From positions 62,001 through 126,000 of the forward strand of contig CAJMOF010000006.1 in the NCBI GenBank assembly GCA_905215065.1: a stretch of 64,000 nucleotides of DNA, written 5' to 3'. The translations under genes and the position numbers were made by a program. Under the pieces are notes generated by a model. It did no database searches and had not been told where the DNA came from. It worked only from the letters and a program-made list of their open reading frames with translations. Every line of letters begins with the position of its first letter. The first letter of the stretch is position 1. This document shows positions 26,352 through 35,540 of this stretch, one piece after another. The DNA is from an uncultured bacterium (GTDB taxonomy: Bacteria > Actinomycetota > Coriobacteriia > Coriobacteriales > Coriobacteriaceae).

Positions 26352-26936
26352 TTAGTGATGCACCGGTGTCATGGTCCGCTCAAACAGCGCATCGACCACG
26401 TCGGCCATCTCGGGTCGACGCTCAAGATCGTGGCCCGATTCCCACCATATCGTGAAAAGTCGAATAATACCGCCGGCGACAAACTCAGACGTCGTCTCGA
26501 GCGACACGGGGGCCAGGGCATCCTCGGCAAGCACGTTCATCACACGCTCGCGGATGGAGCGGGCAATACGATCGCAAATAACGTTGGTCAACATGCCCGA
26601 CATGCTGCTTGCCAAAATGTTATCCATGAGTTGCTCGTGCGCCAGAATCAAATCCATGGCATCGTCCAAAATCGCGTGCCGAAGCGCGCGCACGTCCTCG
26701 GCAGACACTGCGCCGGCCTCATCGGGCTGTTTTTGCGGCAAGCCGGACATGAGCTCATCGATATAAAAGGCAAAGTAATCGTTCTTGTCGCGAAAGTGCT
26801 TGTAGAACGTCGTGCGGCGAAGCATGGCGCGGTCGCACAGCATGGCAACCGTCAGGTCCTCAAAACGATGCTCCTCGAGAAGCTCGGTGAAAGCATCGAA
26901 CAGGGCACGATAGGTTTTCTTGATGCGAAGGTCCAT
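26352..26936 (-). CDS. TetR/AcrR family regulator
   Basis: 194-residue DNA-binding repressor. The N-terminal helix-turn-helix is typical: KKTYRALFDAFTELLEE, then LTVAMLCDRAMLRRTTFYKHF with the F-Y-x-H-F motif. The C-terminal ligand domain (about 70-190) has no recognisable signature beyond a WWESGH segment. The ORF extends 90 codons further upstream but that part runs through the lemA promoter region. ATG 26936 (MDLRIKK) or 26948 is the likely start, with GAGG nearby. It converges on the tRNA gene and diverges from lemA, which it could regulate. The target is not known. Confidence 0.85.
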   Translation of the reverse strand: MDLRIKKTYRALFDAFTELLEEHRFEDLTVAMLCDRAMLRRTTFYKHFRDKNDYFAFYIDELMSGLPQKQPDEAGAVSAEDVRALRHAILDDAMDLILAHEQLMDNILASSMSGMLTNVICDRIARSIRERVMNVLAEDALAPVSLETTSEFVAGGIIRLFTIWWESGHDLERRPEMADVVDALFERTMTPVHH

Positions 26937-27147
26937 CCGTATCGCCATCCTCAGGGCAAAGACAGTACTCGTCAATCTGTCGCATATCTTACACCTGTAC
27001 CTCGCGCGTTTTACCCCGGTGCCGACCCCGCCGAAAACATAACGCTTACCGGAAAGTTCGGCACGGCAAAACGTTGCGGGTATACTAGTAGCGTTATACC
27101 AACGGCAGCTGGCGCATGCCGCCGCGGCCATTCGAAACGGAGACATC

Positions 27148-27699
27148 ATGATTACCGTCATCATCGGCATCGTTGTTGTCATTGTGATTGTCTGCGCCAT
27201 CGCCGGCATTTACAACAACATGGTCACCAAGCGTAACCGCATCGATAACGCCTGGCAGAACATCGATACGCAGCTGCAGCGCCGCAACGACCTGATCCCC
27301 AACCTGGTCGAGACCGTCAAGGGCTACGCCAAGCACGAGCAAGAGACGCTCTCCGCCGTGATCAGCGCGCGTAACACCGCCGTCAAGGCCACCACGCCCG
27401 AGGCCAAGATGGAGGCCGACAACGTGCTGACCGGTGCGCTACGCCAGCTCTTCGCCGTAGCCGAGGCCTATCCCGACCTTAAGGCAAACACCAACTTTAC
27501 GCAGCTGCAGGCGTCGCTCGAGGATACCGAGAACAAGATTAGCTATGCACGCCAGAGCTACAACGACTGCGTGCTCAGCTACAACAACGCCATTCAGACG
27601 TTCCCGGCTGTCATCTTTGCCGGCATCTTCCAGTTTAAGGAGCGCCAGGGCTTCGAGGCCGCCGAAGCAGCCCGCCAGGCCCCGACCGTCAAGTTCTAG
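27148..27699 (+). CDS. lemA: LemA family membrane protein
   Basis: 183-residue LemA protein: one N-terminal membrane anchor (2-22) and an extracellular or cytoplasmic four-helix domain. The family signature is clear: NRIDNAWQNIDTQLQRRNDL, then IPNLVETVKGYAKHE, and the C-terminal YNNAIQTFPAVIFAGIF. Family function is not well defined; it is often found with peptidases or TPM-domain proteins, but none is adjacent here. An upstream TATACT (27081-27086) may be the -10 box. Single-gene transcript ending in a strong terminator. Confidence 0.92.
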   Translation: MITVIIGIVVVIVIVCAIAGIYNNMVTKRNRIDNAWQNIDTQLQRRNDLIPNLVETVKGYAKHEQETLSAVISARNTAVKATTPEAKMEADNVLTGALRQLFAVAEAYPDLKANTNFTQLQASLEDTENKISYARQSYNDCVLSYNNAIQTFPAVIFAGIFQFKERQGFEAAEAARQAPTVKF

Positions 27700-27735
27700 T
27701 AGTTTGGCAGCGCATCCTTAATCGGCCAAATGCAT

Positions 27736-27779
27736 AAACCGCCCCGTCGAATGCATACTTCGACGGGGCGGTTTCCTTT
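27736..27779 (+). terminator. Terminator of lemA
   Basis: AAACCGCCCCGTCGA pairs with TCGACGGGGCGGTTT, followed by CCTTTTT. Confidence 0.9.
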
Positions 27780-28035
27780 TTCGCGAAGCTCCCCCTCTAA
27801 GCGCCGTGCATTTTTAGGAGTATTCAACATAACCAAGGGCTTCGGGCGCCGCGATAAATGCCAAAGAGCGCAAATATCCCTGCAAATCAAACGCTGTCAG
27901 CCCATAACCCCGCCCATCATTCGTAGAAAACATCGAGAAATCCCGATTTTTTGCCCGAGGTCGGTATGCAGGGGCCTTCGATTGCAGAATACTCGCAAAA
28001 ATGCACGTCGCCATCACCCCCACATGGCGCGAACC

Positions 28036-28066
28036 AAAACAAAAGCGCGGCCTAAAAGGCCGCGCG
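28036..28066 (-). terminator. Terminator downstream of ilvE
   Basis: GCGCGGCCTTTTAGGCCGCGC followed by TTTTGTTTT on the minus strand. The 250 bp between this and the lemA terminator hold no gene that I can support. Confidence 0.7.
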
Positions 28067-28120
28067 CCATCTTTCATTCAGATCTATATTGCCCGTAACG
28101 GCAGCGCCGAGGTAACGCAG

Positions 28121-28243
28121 GCCCGAGGGCAACCTTCCTTTCCGGCGCACTCCGCAGGACGAAAGAACCTCCGCCGCACGAAGTGCGCTGCGGAGGTTCT
28201 TGCATGTCCGAGGACGCGCCGGAAAGGAAGGTTGCCCTCGGGC
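28121..28243. repeat. Long-armed palindrome, copy D
   Basis: Perfect 28-bp arms at 28121-28148 and 28216-28243. The 67-nt core has ACTCCGCAGGACGAAAGAAC and an inner stem AGAACCTCCGC/GCGGAGGTTCT. The TCCGCA-G-C-AAAGAA word matches the core of copy B, suggesting a diverged member of the same family. It starts 17 nt past the ilvE stop. Confidence 0.75.
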
Positions 28244-28260
28244 CGAACAGCTATGGCAGC

Positions 28261-29313
28261 TTACGCGACGGTGTAAACCCAGTCGTGCTTATCCTCGACA
28301 GCACCAGATTGGATGCCGGTCAGGGTCTCGCGGAGCTTCTTCATCACGGGGCCAATCTCGGTGTAGCCAGCCGGGAAGGTCACGGTCTCATCGGCACCAT
28401 AGACCTTGTTGTCGATCTCGCCCACCGGGGAAATGACGGCAGCGGTGCCGCACAGGCCGCACTCCACAAAGGTGCCGGCCTTGACCTCGGCCCACTCGAC
28501 GGGGCGCTGGTCGACGGTTATGCCCAGGTCCTGAGCAACCTGAACGAGCGAACGACGGGTGATGGAGGGCAAGATGGAGTCGGTGTGCGACTGCGGAACG
28601 ACGAGCGTGCCGTCCTCCTTCACGAACAGAACGTTCGCGCCGCCGGTCTCCTCGACATAGGTGCGGGACTCAGAGTCGAGATACAGGTTCTCGGCATAGC
28701 CCTCGCGATGGGCCTCCATCGTGGGCTTGAGGGACATGGCGTAGTTCAGGCCAGCCTTGATGTTGCCGGTGCCGTGCGGTGCGGCGCGGTCGTACTCGGA
28801 AACGCGCAGCTTGACGGGCTTGAGGCCACCCTTAAAGTACGGACCGACCGGGGTCACGAGAATGCGGAACGTGTACTCAGGAGCGGGAGCCACGCCGATC
28901 ACGTCACCAGAGCCGATCATAAACGGACGCACGTACAGGGTTGCACCGGAGCCGAAGGGCGGAACCCAGGCGGCGTTGGCAGAAACGACCTGCTTGACGG
29001 CCTCGACAAACTTGTCCTTGGGGAACGGGGGCATCTCGAGGCGCTGGGCAGAGTTATACATACGCTCAGCGTTCATGTCGGGACGGAAGCAGACGATGCT
29101 GCCGTCCTCGGCGGTGTAGGCCTTCAGGCCCTCAAAGACCTCCTGGCAGTAATGGAAGATGCCACCGCACTCGGAGACATGCAGGGTGTGGTCGGTGGTC
29201 AGGCCGCCCTCGTCCCACTCGCCATCCTTCCAATGAGCCTCGTAGCTGTAATCGGTTTTCATGTAGCCAAAGCCGAGGCTACCCCAATCGATATCCTTCT
29301 TCTCGACAGTCAT
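28261..29313 (-). CDS. ilvE: Branched-chain amino acid aminotransferase
   Basis: PLP-dependent transaminase, 350 residues, catalysing the last step of valine, leucine and isoleucine synthesis with glutamate as donor. Fold type IV features are clear: the N-terminal GFGYMKTDY, HVSECGGIFHYCQEVFEGLKAY, catalytic Lys in NIKAGLNYAMSL, and the PLP-phosphate region SHTDSILPSITRRS. ATG at 29313 follows AGGAG; the ORF reads 50 codons further upstream without a ribosome site. No leader peptide or T-box is visible. Single gene, with copy D and a terminator downstream. Confidence 0.94.
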   Translation of the reverse strand: MTVEKKDIDWGSLGFGYMKTDYSYEAHWKDGEWDEGGLTTDHTLHVSECGGIFHYCQEVFEGLKAYTAEDGSIVCFRPDMNAERMYNSAQRLEMPPFPKDKFVEAVKQVVSANAAWVPPFGSGATLYVRPFMIGSGDVIGVAPAPEYTFRILVTPVGPYFKGGLKPVKLRVSEYDRAAPHGTGNIKAGLNYAMSLKPTMEAHREGYAENLYLDSESRTYVEETGGANVLFVKEDGTLVVPQSHTDSILPSITRRSLVQVAQDLGITVDQRPVEWAEVKAGTFVECGLCGTAAVISPVGEIDNKVYGADETVTFPAGYTEIGPVMKKLRETLTGIQSGAVEDKHDWVYTVA

Positions 29314-29540
29314 ATGTCGCTCCTTACATACACAGTTGCATACTCGCGAACCCGCACGCAAAGACCGAAGCCGACCGCGTCGCAACGTCGCACGCCCGGA
29401 GCGTAGAGCCGGACGGGACACGCGAACGGCATCAAAGCCGATGGCACGTCGATTCGCATGCACGAGATTGTACTCCCCGTACGCGTCTGATAAAACGCTT
29501 TTCTTTAACTAAGTAAAGTATTTTCATTTGACCGAAGCAG

Positions 29541-29573
29541 AAAGGCCCGCCACCGTAAAGGGTGACGGGCCTC
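29541..29573 (-). terminator. Terminator of the DedA gene
   Basis: Minus-strand stem GAGGCCCGTCACC/GGTGGCGGGCCTTTC followed by TGCTTC, 29 nt past the stop. Confidence 0.75.
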
Positions 29574-29601
29574 AACGGCACGGTTTGCGCGCTGGCTCGA
29601 G

Positions 29602-30249
29602 CTACGCGTTCTTTTTGCCCAGCTTAGCCTTAACCAGACCGACCACGGTCGGGATGATCGACACGGCGACGATGCCGATAATCAGCAGCTCAAAGTGCTC
29701 CTGCACAAAGGGGATGCCGCCAAAGAAGTAGCCCAGCAGAGTGAAGACCGTCGACCAGGTAATGCCGCCCAACACGTTAAAGATGACAAAGTTGCGCCAA
29801 TGCATGCCGCCCATGCCGGCGATGAAGGGCACAAAGGTGCGGATAAACGGGAAGAAGCGACCCAGGAAGATGGCCAGGTGGCCCCATTTGTCCAGGAAGT
29901 CCTCGGACTTTTTGATGCGCTCGGGCGTCATGGCCTTCACCTTGCCAGAGGCGATGATCTTTTGGCCAAAGAAATGACCGATCATAAAGTTGCACTGATC
30001 GCCCAAGATGGCAGCCGTCCATGCGACGGCCAGCAGAGCCACGATGCTAAAGCCGCCGTTGTGGGCAAAGAAGCCCGAGGCGAACAGCAGCGAATCGCCG
30101 GGAAGGAACGGGAAGAACACCACGCCCGTCTCGATAAAGATGATCAGAAACACGCAGCCATAGGCCATAAGCGGGCCGGCGGCGATCCAGCTGGCGATCG
30201 CGGTGCGCGGATCCTTAAGCAGCTCGGCGATAAAATTGATGAAACCCAT
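29602..30249 (-). CDS. DedA family membrane protein
   Basis: 215-residue polytopic protein of the DedA/VTT family, whose characterised members move phospholipid carriers such as undecaprenyl phosphate or affect proton-motive force and drug resistance. It has ETGVVFFPFLPGDSLLF, the re-entrant loop region GDQCNFMIGHFFG, and FIRTFVPFIAGMGGM, the DedA signature with Arg and Pro. Four to five hydrophobic segments. ATG 30249 with GAGAGG upstream was chosen over the earlier open frame. Divergent from cysE. The C terminus is basic (KAKLGKKNA). Confidence 0.9.
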   Translation of the reverse strand: MGFINFIAELLKDPRTAIASWIAAGPLMAYGCVFLIIFIETGVVFFPFLPGDSLLFASGFFAHNGGFSIVALLAVAWTAAILGDQCNFMIGHFFGQKIIASGKVKAMTPERIKKSEDFLDKWGHLAIFLGRFFPFIRTFVPFIAGMGGMHWRNFVIFNVLGGITWSTVFTLLGYFFGGIPFVQEHFELLIIGIVAVSIIPTVVGLVKAKLGKKNA

Positions 30250-30473
30250 GAAGTAAAACCTCTCAGTTGTGGGCGCGGACACGTCCAAGTTGACCAGTAT
30301 ACGGTTGTGACGCGGCAACGCACACGACCTTACAAAAGCGTGACTTCATTACCAGCAAGTTTGCATAATTGACACCCGTCGCGCAAAGCCGAGCAAGATT
30401 GCTCTTCCTAATCCCTAGCAAATCGCTATACTTTATTGAATTGCATTGTCGCGGCGCTAAGGGAGGGCGGCCG

Positions 30474-31178
30474 GTGAGCTTTATCAATACCATTCGCGAG
30501 GACATCAAGACCGTCCAGGCACAGGACCCCGCCGCGCAAAACGGCCTAGTCATCTTCCTTTCTTACCCCGGCCTGCACGCCAAGTGGAACCACGTGCCCG
30601 AGCACTGGTTGTGGGAACATGGACATCGCTCGCTCGCCCGCGTGCTCTCGCAAATCACCCGCCATATCACTGGCGTCGAGATTCATCCTGCCGCACAGAT
30701 CGGCAAGCATTTCTTTATCGACCACGCCATGGGCGTTGTCATCGGCGAAACCGCCATTGTGGGCGACAACTGCGTGCTCTATCAGGGCGTCACACTTGGC
30801 GGCACCGGCAACGAGACCGGCAAGCGCCACCCCACCCTGGGCAACAACGTCACCGTGGGCACAGGCGCCAAAGTGCTCGGCAACATTCGCATCGGCAACA
30901 ACGTCAAAATCGGCGGCAACTCGGTTGTCGTCAAAGACGTGCCCGACAACTGCACCGTCGTGGGCGTGCCCGGCCGCATTATCAAACGCAACGGCTGCCG
31001 CGTGTTCGAGGAGACCTTCGACGCCAAGCAGCATCGCGAGTACATGCCCGACGACGCAGCCGAGCAAAGCGCCCTCAACCGCCAAGGCATCACCGAGAAC
31101 GCACGCCGGGTCAAAGAGCTCGAGCAAGAGGTGGCCGAGCTTAAGGCCCTCGTCGCCAAACTCGTGGACGAACGCTAA
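30474..31178 (+). CDS. cysE: Serine O-acetyltransferase
   Basis: Makes O-acetylserine from serine and acetyl-CoA, the first step of cysteine synthesis. 234 residues: N-terminal helical part, then left-handed beta-helix hexapeptide repeats with GVEIHPAAQIGKHFFIDHAM (catalytic His and Asp), LYQGVTLGGTGNETGKRHPT, and VVGVPGRI. A C-terminal coiled tail of about 50 residues, ELEQEVAELKALVAK, is longer than in compact EpsC-type enzymes. The start is GTG at 30474 with GGGAGG just upstream; an ATG 35 codons earlier has no site. No cysteine synthase gene is adjacent. Confidence 0.92.
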   Translation: MSFINTIREDIKTVQAQDPAAQNGLVIFLSYPGLHAKWNHVPEHWLWEHGHRSLARVLSQITRHITGVEIHPAAQIGKHFFIDHAMGVVIGETAIVGDNCVLYQGVTLGGTGNETGKRHPTLGNNVTVGTGAKVLGNIRIGNNVKIGGNSVVVKDVPDNCTVVGVPGRIIKRNGCRVFEETFDAKQHREYMPDDAAEQSALNRQGITENARRVKELEQEVAELKALVAKLVDER

Positions 31179-31214
31179 AAGCGGACGGCCGCCGACAACA
31201 TCGACGCCAACGCA

Positions 31215-31250
31215 AAGGCGCGCCAGGGAATCCATCCCCGGCGCGCCTTA
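31215..31250 (+). terminator. Terminator of cysE
   Basis: AAGGCGCGCC and GGCGCGCCTT enclose a 15-nt loop; followed by ATTCC. Confidence 0.75.
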
Positions 31251-31256
31251 TTCCTG

Positions 31257-31287
31257 ATGTGACAAAGGGACTATTCCTTTGTCACAT
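31257..31287. repeat. Small GTGACAAAG hairpin at ABC gene stop
   Basis: ATGTGACAAAGG and CCTTTGTCACAT. The last base overlaps the stop codon of the minus-strand ABC gene, as the 1348-1382 element does for the nitroreductase. Confidence 0.6.
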
Positions 31288-33299
31288 TATGCGAACTGGC
31301 TCAGATAGAGGTCGGTGTAGGCGCCCTCGACTGCCAGCAGCTCCTTATGCGTGCCCTGCTCGATAATGTTGCCGTGATCCATGACCAAGATCAGGTCGGC
31401 GTCCACGATCGTCGACAGGCGATGCGCGATCACAAAGCTTGTGCGCCCACGCATAAGTGCGTCCATGGCGCGGCCGATGGCAAGCTCGGTGCGCGTATCC
31501 ACGCTCGACGTCGCCTCGTCCAGGATGAGAATCGCCGGGTTGTTGAGCAGCACGCGTGCGATGGTTAGCAGCTGACGCTGGCCCTGGCTGATGCTTTCGG
31601 CATCGTTGGCTACGCGCGTGTCGTAGCCCTGAGGCATGGTGCGCACAAAGAAGTCGACCTGGGCGGCGCGAGCGGCCGCAACAATCTCCTCGCGCGTTGC
31701 CTCGGGGCAGCCGTAGGCGATGTTCTCGGCAATCGTGCCGTCGAACAGCCAGGCATCCTGTAGCACCATGCCAAACTGCTGCCGTAGCTCGCCGCGATCC
31801 ATGAGGCGCGTATCCACACCGTCAAGCGTAATGCGGCCGCCGTCGATCTCGTAAAAGCGCATGAGCAGGTTGATGAGCGTCGTCTTGCCTGCGCCCGTGG
31901 TTCCCACCACGGCAATCTTCTGGCCCGGCTCGGCGGTAAACGACACGTCGCGCATGAGCGGCTTGTCGGGCGAATAACCAAAGCGCACGTGCTCAAAGGA
32001 GACGCGGCCCTCCACGCGACCCGGCAGCTTGGCGGCCTCGCCCGGCTGCGGATCGGCCTCCATCTCGGGCTCATCGAGCAGGTCGAACACGCGCTCCGCA
32101 CTCGCCAGCGCGCTCTGCAGCGAGTTGAAGGTAAACGAGAGCTGCGTCATGGGCTCGGACGCCTCGTAGATAAACTGGAAGAACGCCTGGAACACGCCGA
32201 CAGTCATCTGACCGGCCACCAGCATGTTGCAGCCCACGAGCGCGATCACGATCTGCGCCAGACGACCGATAAAGCGAACCGCGGGGCCCACAGCGTTAAT
32301 CATAAAGTCGGCCTTGACGCTCACACGCGCCAGCTCGCCCGAGGCCTCGTGTACCTCGGCAGAACTCTGGCGCTCGCGGTTGAACGCGCGAATCACCAGA
32401 CGGCCCGAGTAGCCCTCCTCGACCGCGCTCGTAATCTTGGACACCCACTCCTGGCGTTCGCCCGTTACATCATGCGTGCGGCGCGAAACCACTTTGGTCA
32501 CCAGCAGCGACAGGGCCGTGAAGCCCAAAAAGACGAGCGTGAGCTTAACGCTATAGACGAACATCATGATGATGGCACCCGTCACGGTGCCGATCGACAC
32601 AAGCAGCTGCAGCAATCCGCGCTGCATGCTCTCGGACATCTTGTCCAAGTCGTTGGTCGCACGGCTGACGACCTCACCGGGACGATGCGCGTCAAAGAAG
32701 GCAAGCGGCAGACGATTGAGCTTTTGTGCGATGCGGTTGCGTAGACGCAGGTTGAGGCGTTCGGCCACGCTCGACATCAAAAAGCTCTGGAGCGCATAGA
32801 ACGAGGCAGCGGCAGTCCAGATCATAAAGTAGACGAAGATGGTCTTGCCGCAGTTCTCCCAGGTGATGTTGAAGGTGGTTCCGTTGGCAAACGCCACCTG
32901 CATATGCCCCCACAGCTCGTCGATGACGTGAGCGCTGTACGCCGGCGCGGCGGTGTTAAAGATGACGTAGAACACGATGCTCGCAAACACGATGTAAAAG
33001 CGCCAATGGTCGCCGGCGGCCTCGCCCCACAAGCGGCGCACCGTCGCCCAGGTATCCCGGGGCGTCTCGTCCTCGTCTTCGTCGTCCACGTCGCGCATAC
33101 GTTCTGCCTCGGCACGGGCACGTTCGTCCTCGGCACGCTCGTTTTCCTCGTACAGCGCCTGGCGACGAGCCTCGCGCTCGGCCGCCTTGATGGCGTCATC
33201 CAGCTCGAGCACCGCGGCAGCCTGGTCGACCGTTTTCTCAGCGGCGTCCGAATCGTTCGAATCGATAGCATCGCTGCACTTCTTGAGCTCCTCGGTCAT
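31287..33299 (-). CDS. ABC exporter half-transporter with acidic N-terminal extension
   Basis: 670-residue ABC exporter. Residues 1 to about 85 are a charged, probably coiled extension (AEKTVDQAAAVLEL, ERAEDERARAEAERM, DDEDEDETP) not usual for the family. The membrane domain spans about 95-400. The NBD has Walker A GTTGAGKTT, signature ISQGQRQL, Walker B ILILDEATSS with catalytic Glu, and AHRLSTI. ATG 33299 follows GGGAGG; a GTG three codons upstream overlaps the previous gene. It lies 1 bp after the partner gene 33301-35025, whose Walker B is degenerate. Third gene of a marR-ABC-ABC operon, so export of a compound sensed by the MarR protein is likely. Confidence 0.9.
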   Translation of the reverse strand: MTEELKKCSDAIDSNDSDAAEKTVDQAAAVLELDDAIKAAEREARRQALYEENERAEDERARAEAERMRDVDDEDEDETPRDTWATVRRLWGEAAGDHWRFYIVFASIVFYVIFNTAAPAYSAHVIDELWGHMQVAFANGTTFNITWENCGKTIFVYFMIWTAAASFYALQSFLMSSVAERLNLRLRNRIAQKLNRLPLAFFDAHRPGEVVSRATNDLDKMSESMQRGLLQLLVSIGTVTGAIIMMFVYSVKLTLVFLGFTALSLLVTKVVSRRTHDVTGERQEWVSKITSAVEEGYSGRLVIRAFNRERQSSAEVHEASGELARVSVKADFMINAVGPAVRFIGRLAQIVIALVGCNMLVAGQMTVGVFQAFFQFIYEASEPMTQLSFTFNSLQSALASAERVFDLLDEPEMEADPQPGEAAKLPGRVEGRVSFEHVRFGYSPDKPLMRDVSFTAEPGQKIAVVGTTGAGKTTLINLLMRFYEIDGGRITLDGVDTRLMDRGELRQQFGMVLQDAWLFDGTIAENIAYGCPEATREEIVAAARAAQVDFFVRTMPQGYDTRVANDAESISQGQRQLLTIARVLLNNPAILILDEATSSVDTRTELAIGRAMDALMRGRTSFVIAHRLSTIVDADLILVMDHGNIIEQGTHKELLAVEGAYTDLYLSQFA

Positions 33300-33300
33300 G

Positions 33301-35025
33301 CTACTCACCTCCCTTCATCTGCGATTCCGCGATAGCGCGGTACACCTCGCAGGTTTCCATGAGCTCGTCGTGCGTGCCCAGGCCCACGACCTCGCCGTCC
33401 TTGAGCACCACGATCTGGTCGGCATGCAAGATCGTCGAGATGCGCTGCGCGATGATGAGCACCGCAGCGTCGCGCGTCTCCTCCTGCAGCGCATGGCGCA
33501 GCGCCGCATCGGTCTTAAAGTCCAAGGCCGAAAAACTGTCATCGAAGATATACAGATCGGCATGCTTCATGAGGGCGCGGGCAATGGCCAGGCGCTGGCG
33601 CTGACCGCCCGAAAAGTTCGTGCCACCCTGCGCCACCGGGGTATCGAGCCCCTGCGGCTGATCGAGCACAAAGGTGCTCTGGGCAACCTGGAGCGCGTGG
33701 AGCATATCGGCCTCGGTCGCGTCTTCGTTGCCAAAGCGCAAATTGCTTGCCACGGTGCCCGAGAACAGCCATGCCTTCTGCGGGACGTAGGCAATGCGCC
33801 CGCGAATCTCGTCTTGCGAAAGCTCGCGCAGATCGACGCCGTCCAGGCGAATGGCACCCTTGGTGGCATCGTGAAAACGCAGCAGAAGCTTTGCCACCGT
33901 CGACTTGCCCGAGCCCGTCGAGCCCACAATCGCGGTCGTCTGACCGCGACGACAGGCAAAGCTCAGGTCGCACAGGGTGTCCTCATCGGCATCGTCAAAA
34001 CGAAACGACATGTGATCGAACTCAGCGACCGCATCCGCATCGCCCCCGGAGGCAGGCGCCCCGTCACCCAGCGTACGCTCGCCGTCCACGATGCTCGGCT
34101 CAATCTCCAGCACTTGCTGTGCACGGCTTAGGCATGCCGCGGCACGCGGAAGCGTCAGCACCACCATCTGCGCCATCATCACAAAGAACAGGATCAGAAG
34201 CGCGTACTCCAGCACCGCCGAGATGCTCGCGATCTGCATGGCGTGGGCGCCCACGCGGTTGCCGCCAACCCACAGCACCGCCACCTCGGCGATGTTCATC
34301 AAAAAGAAGGTGGAGCTATCGAGACCCACAAACAGGTGGTTGACCTTGATGGCGTTGGCCGCGTAATCGCTAAACACCTCGTCTAGGCGCTGCTCCTCAT
34401 GGCGTTCCTTGTTAAACGCTCGGATGACGCGCACGCCCACGATGTTTTCGCGCAGCACCACGTTCATACGGTCGATAAAACTCTGCAGGCGCATAAAGAT
34501 CGGAGCCGCGTTGGCAACCGTAAAGACCGCCGCAACCAGCACGATCGCAACCACGACGCCCAGAAGCATGCCCATGGCCGGATCGATGAGCCAGGCAAAG
34601 ATGATGCCCGCCACTGCCAAGAACGGCACCGGCAGCACCAGCTGAATGGTCTGCAGAATCGCCTGCTGAATCACGTTGATGTCGTTGAGCGAGCGCGTGA
34701 TCATCGAACCCGTGCCAAAGCGCTCAAAGTCGCTGGCAGACAGCTCGAGCGACTTGTCGTAGACGGCATTGCGGATATCGCAGGCCACGTTGGCGGCCAG
34801 GCGCGCCGAAAGGTAGCAGCCCAGTACCGCGCCGCCGCTGGCCATGCCGGTCGCGATAAGCATGTAGAGGCCGTTGCGCAGGATGTAGTCGACATCGCCC
34901 GTGGTGATGCCGGTGTTGACCATGTTCGCCAGCATCGTGGGAACCAACAGCGTACCGACGTTGTCGATTAGCAGCACCAACAACGTCACCGCGACAAGCC
35001 TGCGATACGGCTTCATAAACCTCAT
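33301..35025 (-). CDS. ABC exporter half-transporter, degenerate-site partner
   Basis: 574-residue ABC exporter subunit (membrane domain about 1-300, then NBD). Walker A GSTGSGKST, signature FSGGQRQR and LYIFDDSFSALD, in which Asp replaces the catalytic Glu, as in the asymmetric heterodimer class. The ATG at 35025 overlaps the marR stop as TAATG, which suggests coupled translation; a GTG at 35037 with GAGG is an alternative. It pairs with the 31287-33299 product. The substrate is unknown. Confidence 0.9.
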   Translation of the reverse strand: MRFMKPYRRLVAVTLLVLLIDNVGTLLVPTMLANMVNTGITTGDVDYILRNGLYMLIATGMASGGAVLGCYLSARLAANVACDIRNAVYDKSLELSASDFERFGTGSMITRSLNDINVIQQAILQTIQLVLPVPFLAVAGIIFAWLIDPAMGMLLGVVVAIVLVAAVFTVANAAPIFMRLQSFIDRMNVVLRENIVGVRVIRAFNKERHEEQRLDEVFSDYAANAIKVNHLFVGLDSSTFFLMNIAEVAVLWVGGNRVGAHAMQIASISAVLEYALLILFFVMMAQMVVLTLPRAAACLSRAQQVLEIEPSIVDGERTLGDGAPASGGDADAVAEFDHMSFRFDDADEDTLCDLSFACRRGQTTAIVGSTGSGKSTVAKLLLRFHDATKGAIRLDGVDLRELSQDEIRGRIAYVPQKAWLFSGTVASNLRFGNEDATEADMLHALQVAQSTFVLDQPQGLDTPVAQGGTNFSGGQRQRLAIARALMKHADLYIFDDSFSALDFKTDAALRHALQEETRDAAVLIIAQRISTILHADQIVVLKDGEVVGLGTHDELMETCEVYRAIAESQMKGGE

Positions 35026-35525
35026 TAAGAGTCGCACGACTCCCCCTCACCTTGATTCTCGGCCTGGCTCTCGGCAGCGATATGCTGCTTAAAGGCATCG
35101 CACTCATCGCCGAGCACCTGAGAGAATTTGCCGATCAAGCGCATAATCTCGCGCTGCTCACATGGCTCAAGCGCACCAAAGGCTCGCTGCTCGGCCTTGA
35201 GTGCCGGCAGCGCATAACGCTCGGCAAATTGCCTGCCCTCTTCGGTCAGGCTCACAGCCTTGTTCTTACGACTGCCTTCGGCAAACTCCAACGTTGCGAA
35301 GCCCCGCGCCGTCAAGGTTTTAATTGCCGAGTTGATAGTCTGCTTGCTGTAGAACCATTCGCTTGTCAGACGGCTTACGGCAACACTGCCGCCCGCCGTG
35401 CTGGTATCGACGAGCATCCAGTAAGCGCAGTCCGAAAGACCGCAGGCGCGCGAGAACTCCGAATAGATATGGTCGAGTCCATTGAGCAACCGGTCGAAGT
35501 CGACCAGTGTAACCGCACTATTCAT
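35025..35525 (-). CDS. MarR family regulator
   Basis: 166-residue winged-helix repressor. The recognition region is SRLTSEWFYSKQTINSAIKT, followed by the wing LEFAEGSRKNKAVSLTEEG. N- and C-terminal helices form the dimer interface, and the last 20 residues are acidic. It overlaps the downstream ABC gene by one base and heads a three-gene operon. It is expected to repress its own operon and release it on ligand binding. Two direct repeats over the promoter fit this. Confidence 0.88.
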   Translation of the reverse strand: MNSAVTLVDFDRLLNGLDHIYSEFSRACGLSDCAYWMLVDTSTAGGSVAVSRLTSEWFYSKQTINSAIKTLTARGFATLEFAEGSRKNKAVSLTEEGRQFAERYALPALKAEQRAFGALEPCEQREIMRLIGKFSQVLGDECDAFKQHIAAESQAENQGEGESCDS

Positions 35526-35540
35526 CTATCCCACCATTCG

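Noticed and set aside
27814..28077. 87-codon minus-strand ORF
   Set aside because: It starts right after a terminator-like stem with no promoter or ribosome site. The segment ILQSKAPAYRP vaguely recalls repeated hypothetical ORFs of Collinsella, but I cannot support it as a gene.
29314..29540. T-box or attenuator before ilvE
   Set aside because: No specifier-loop/AGGGUGG-type antiterminator and no leader peptide of branched-chain codons could be seen.
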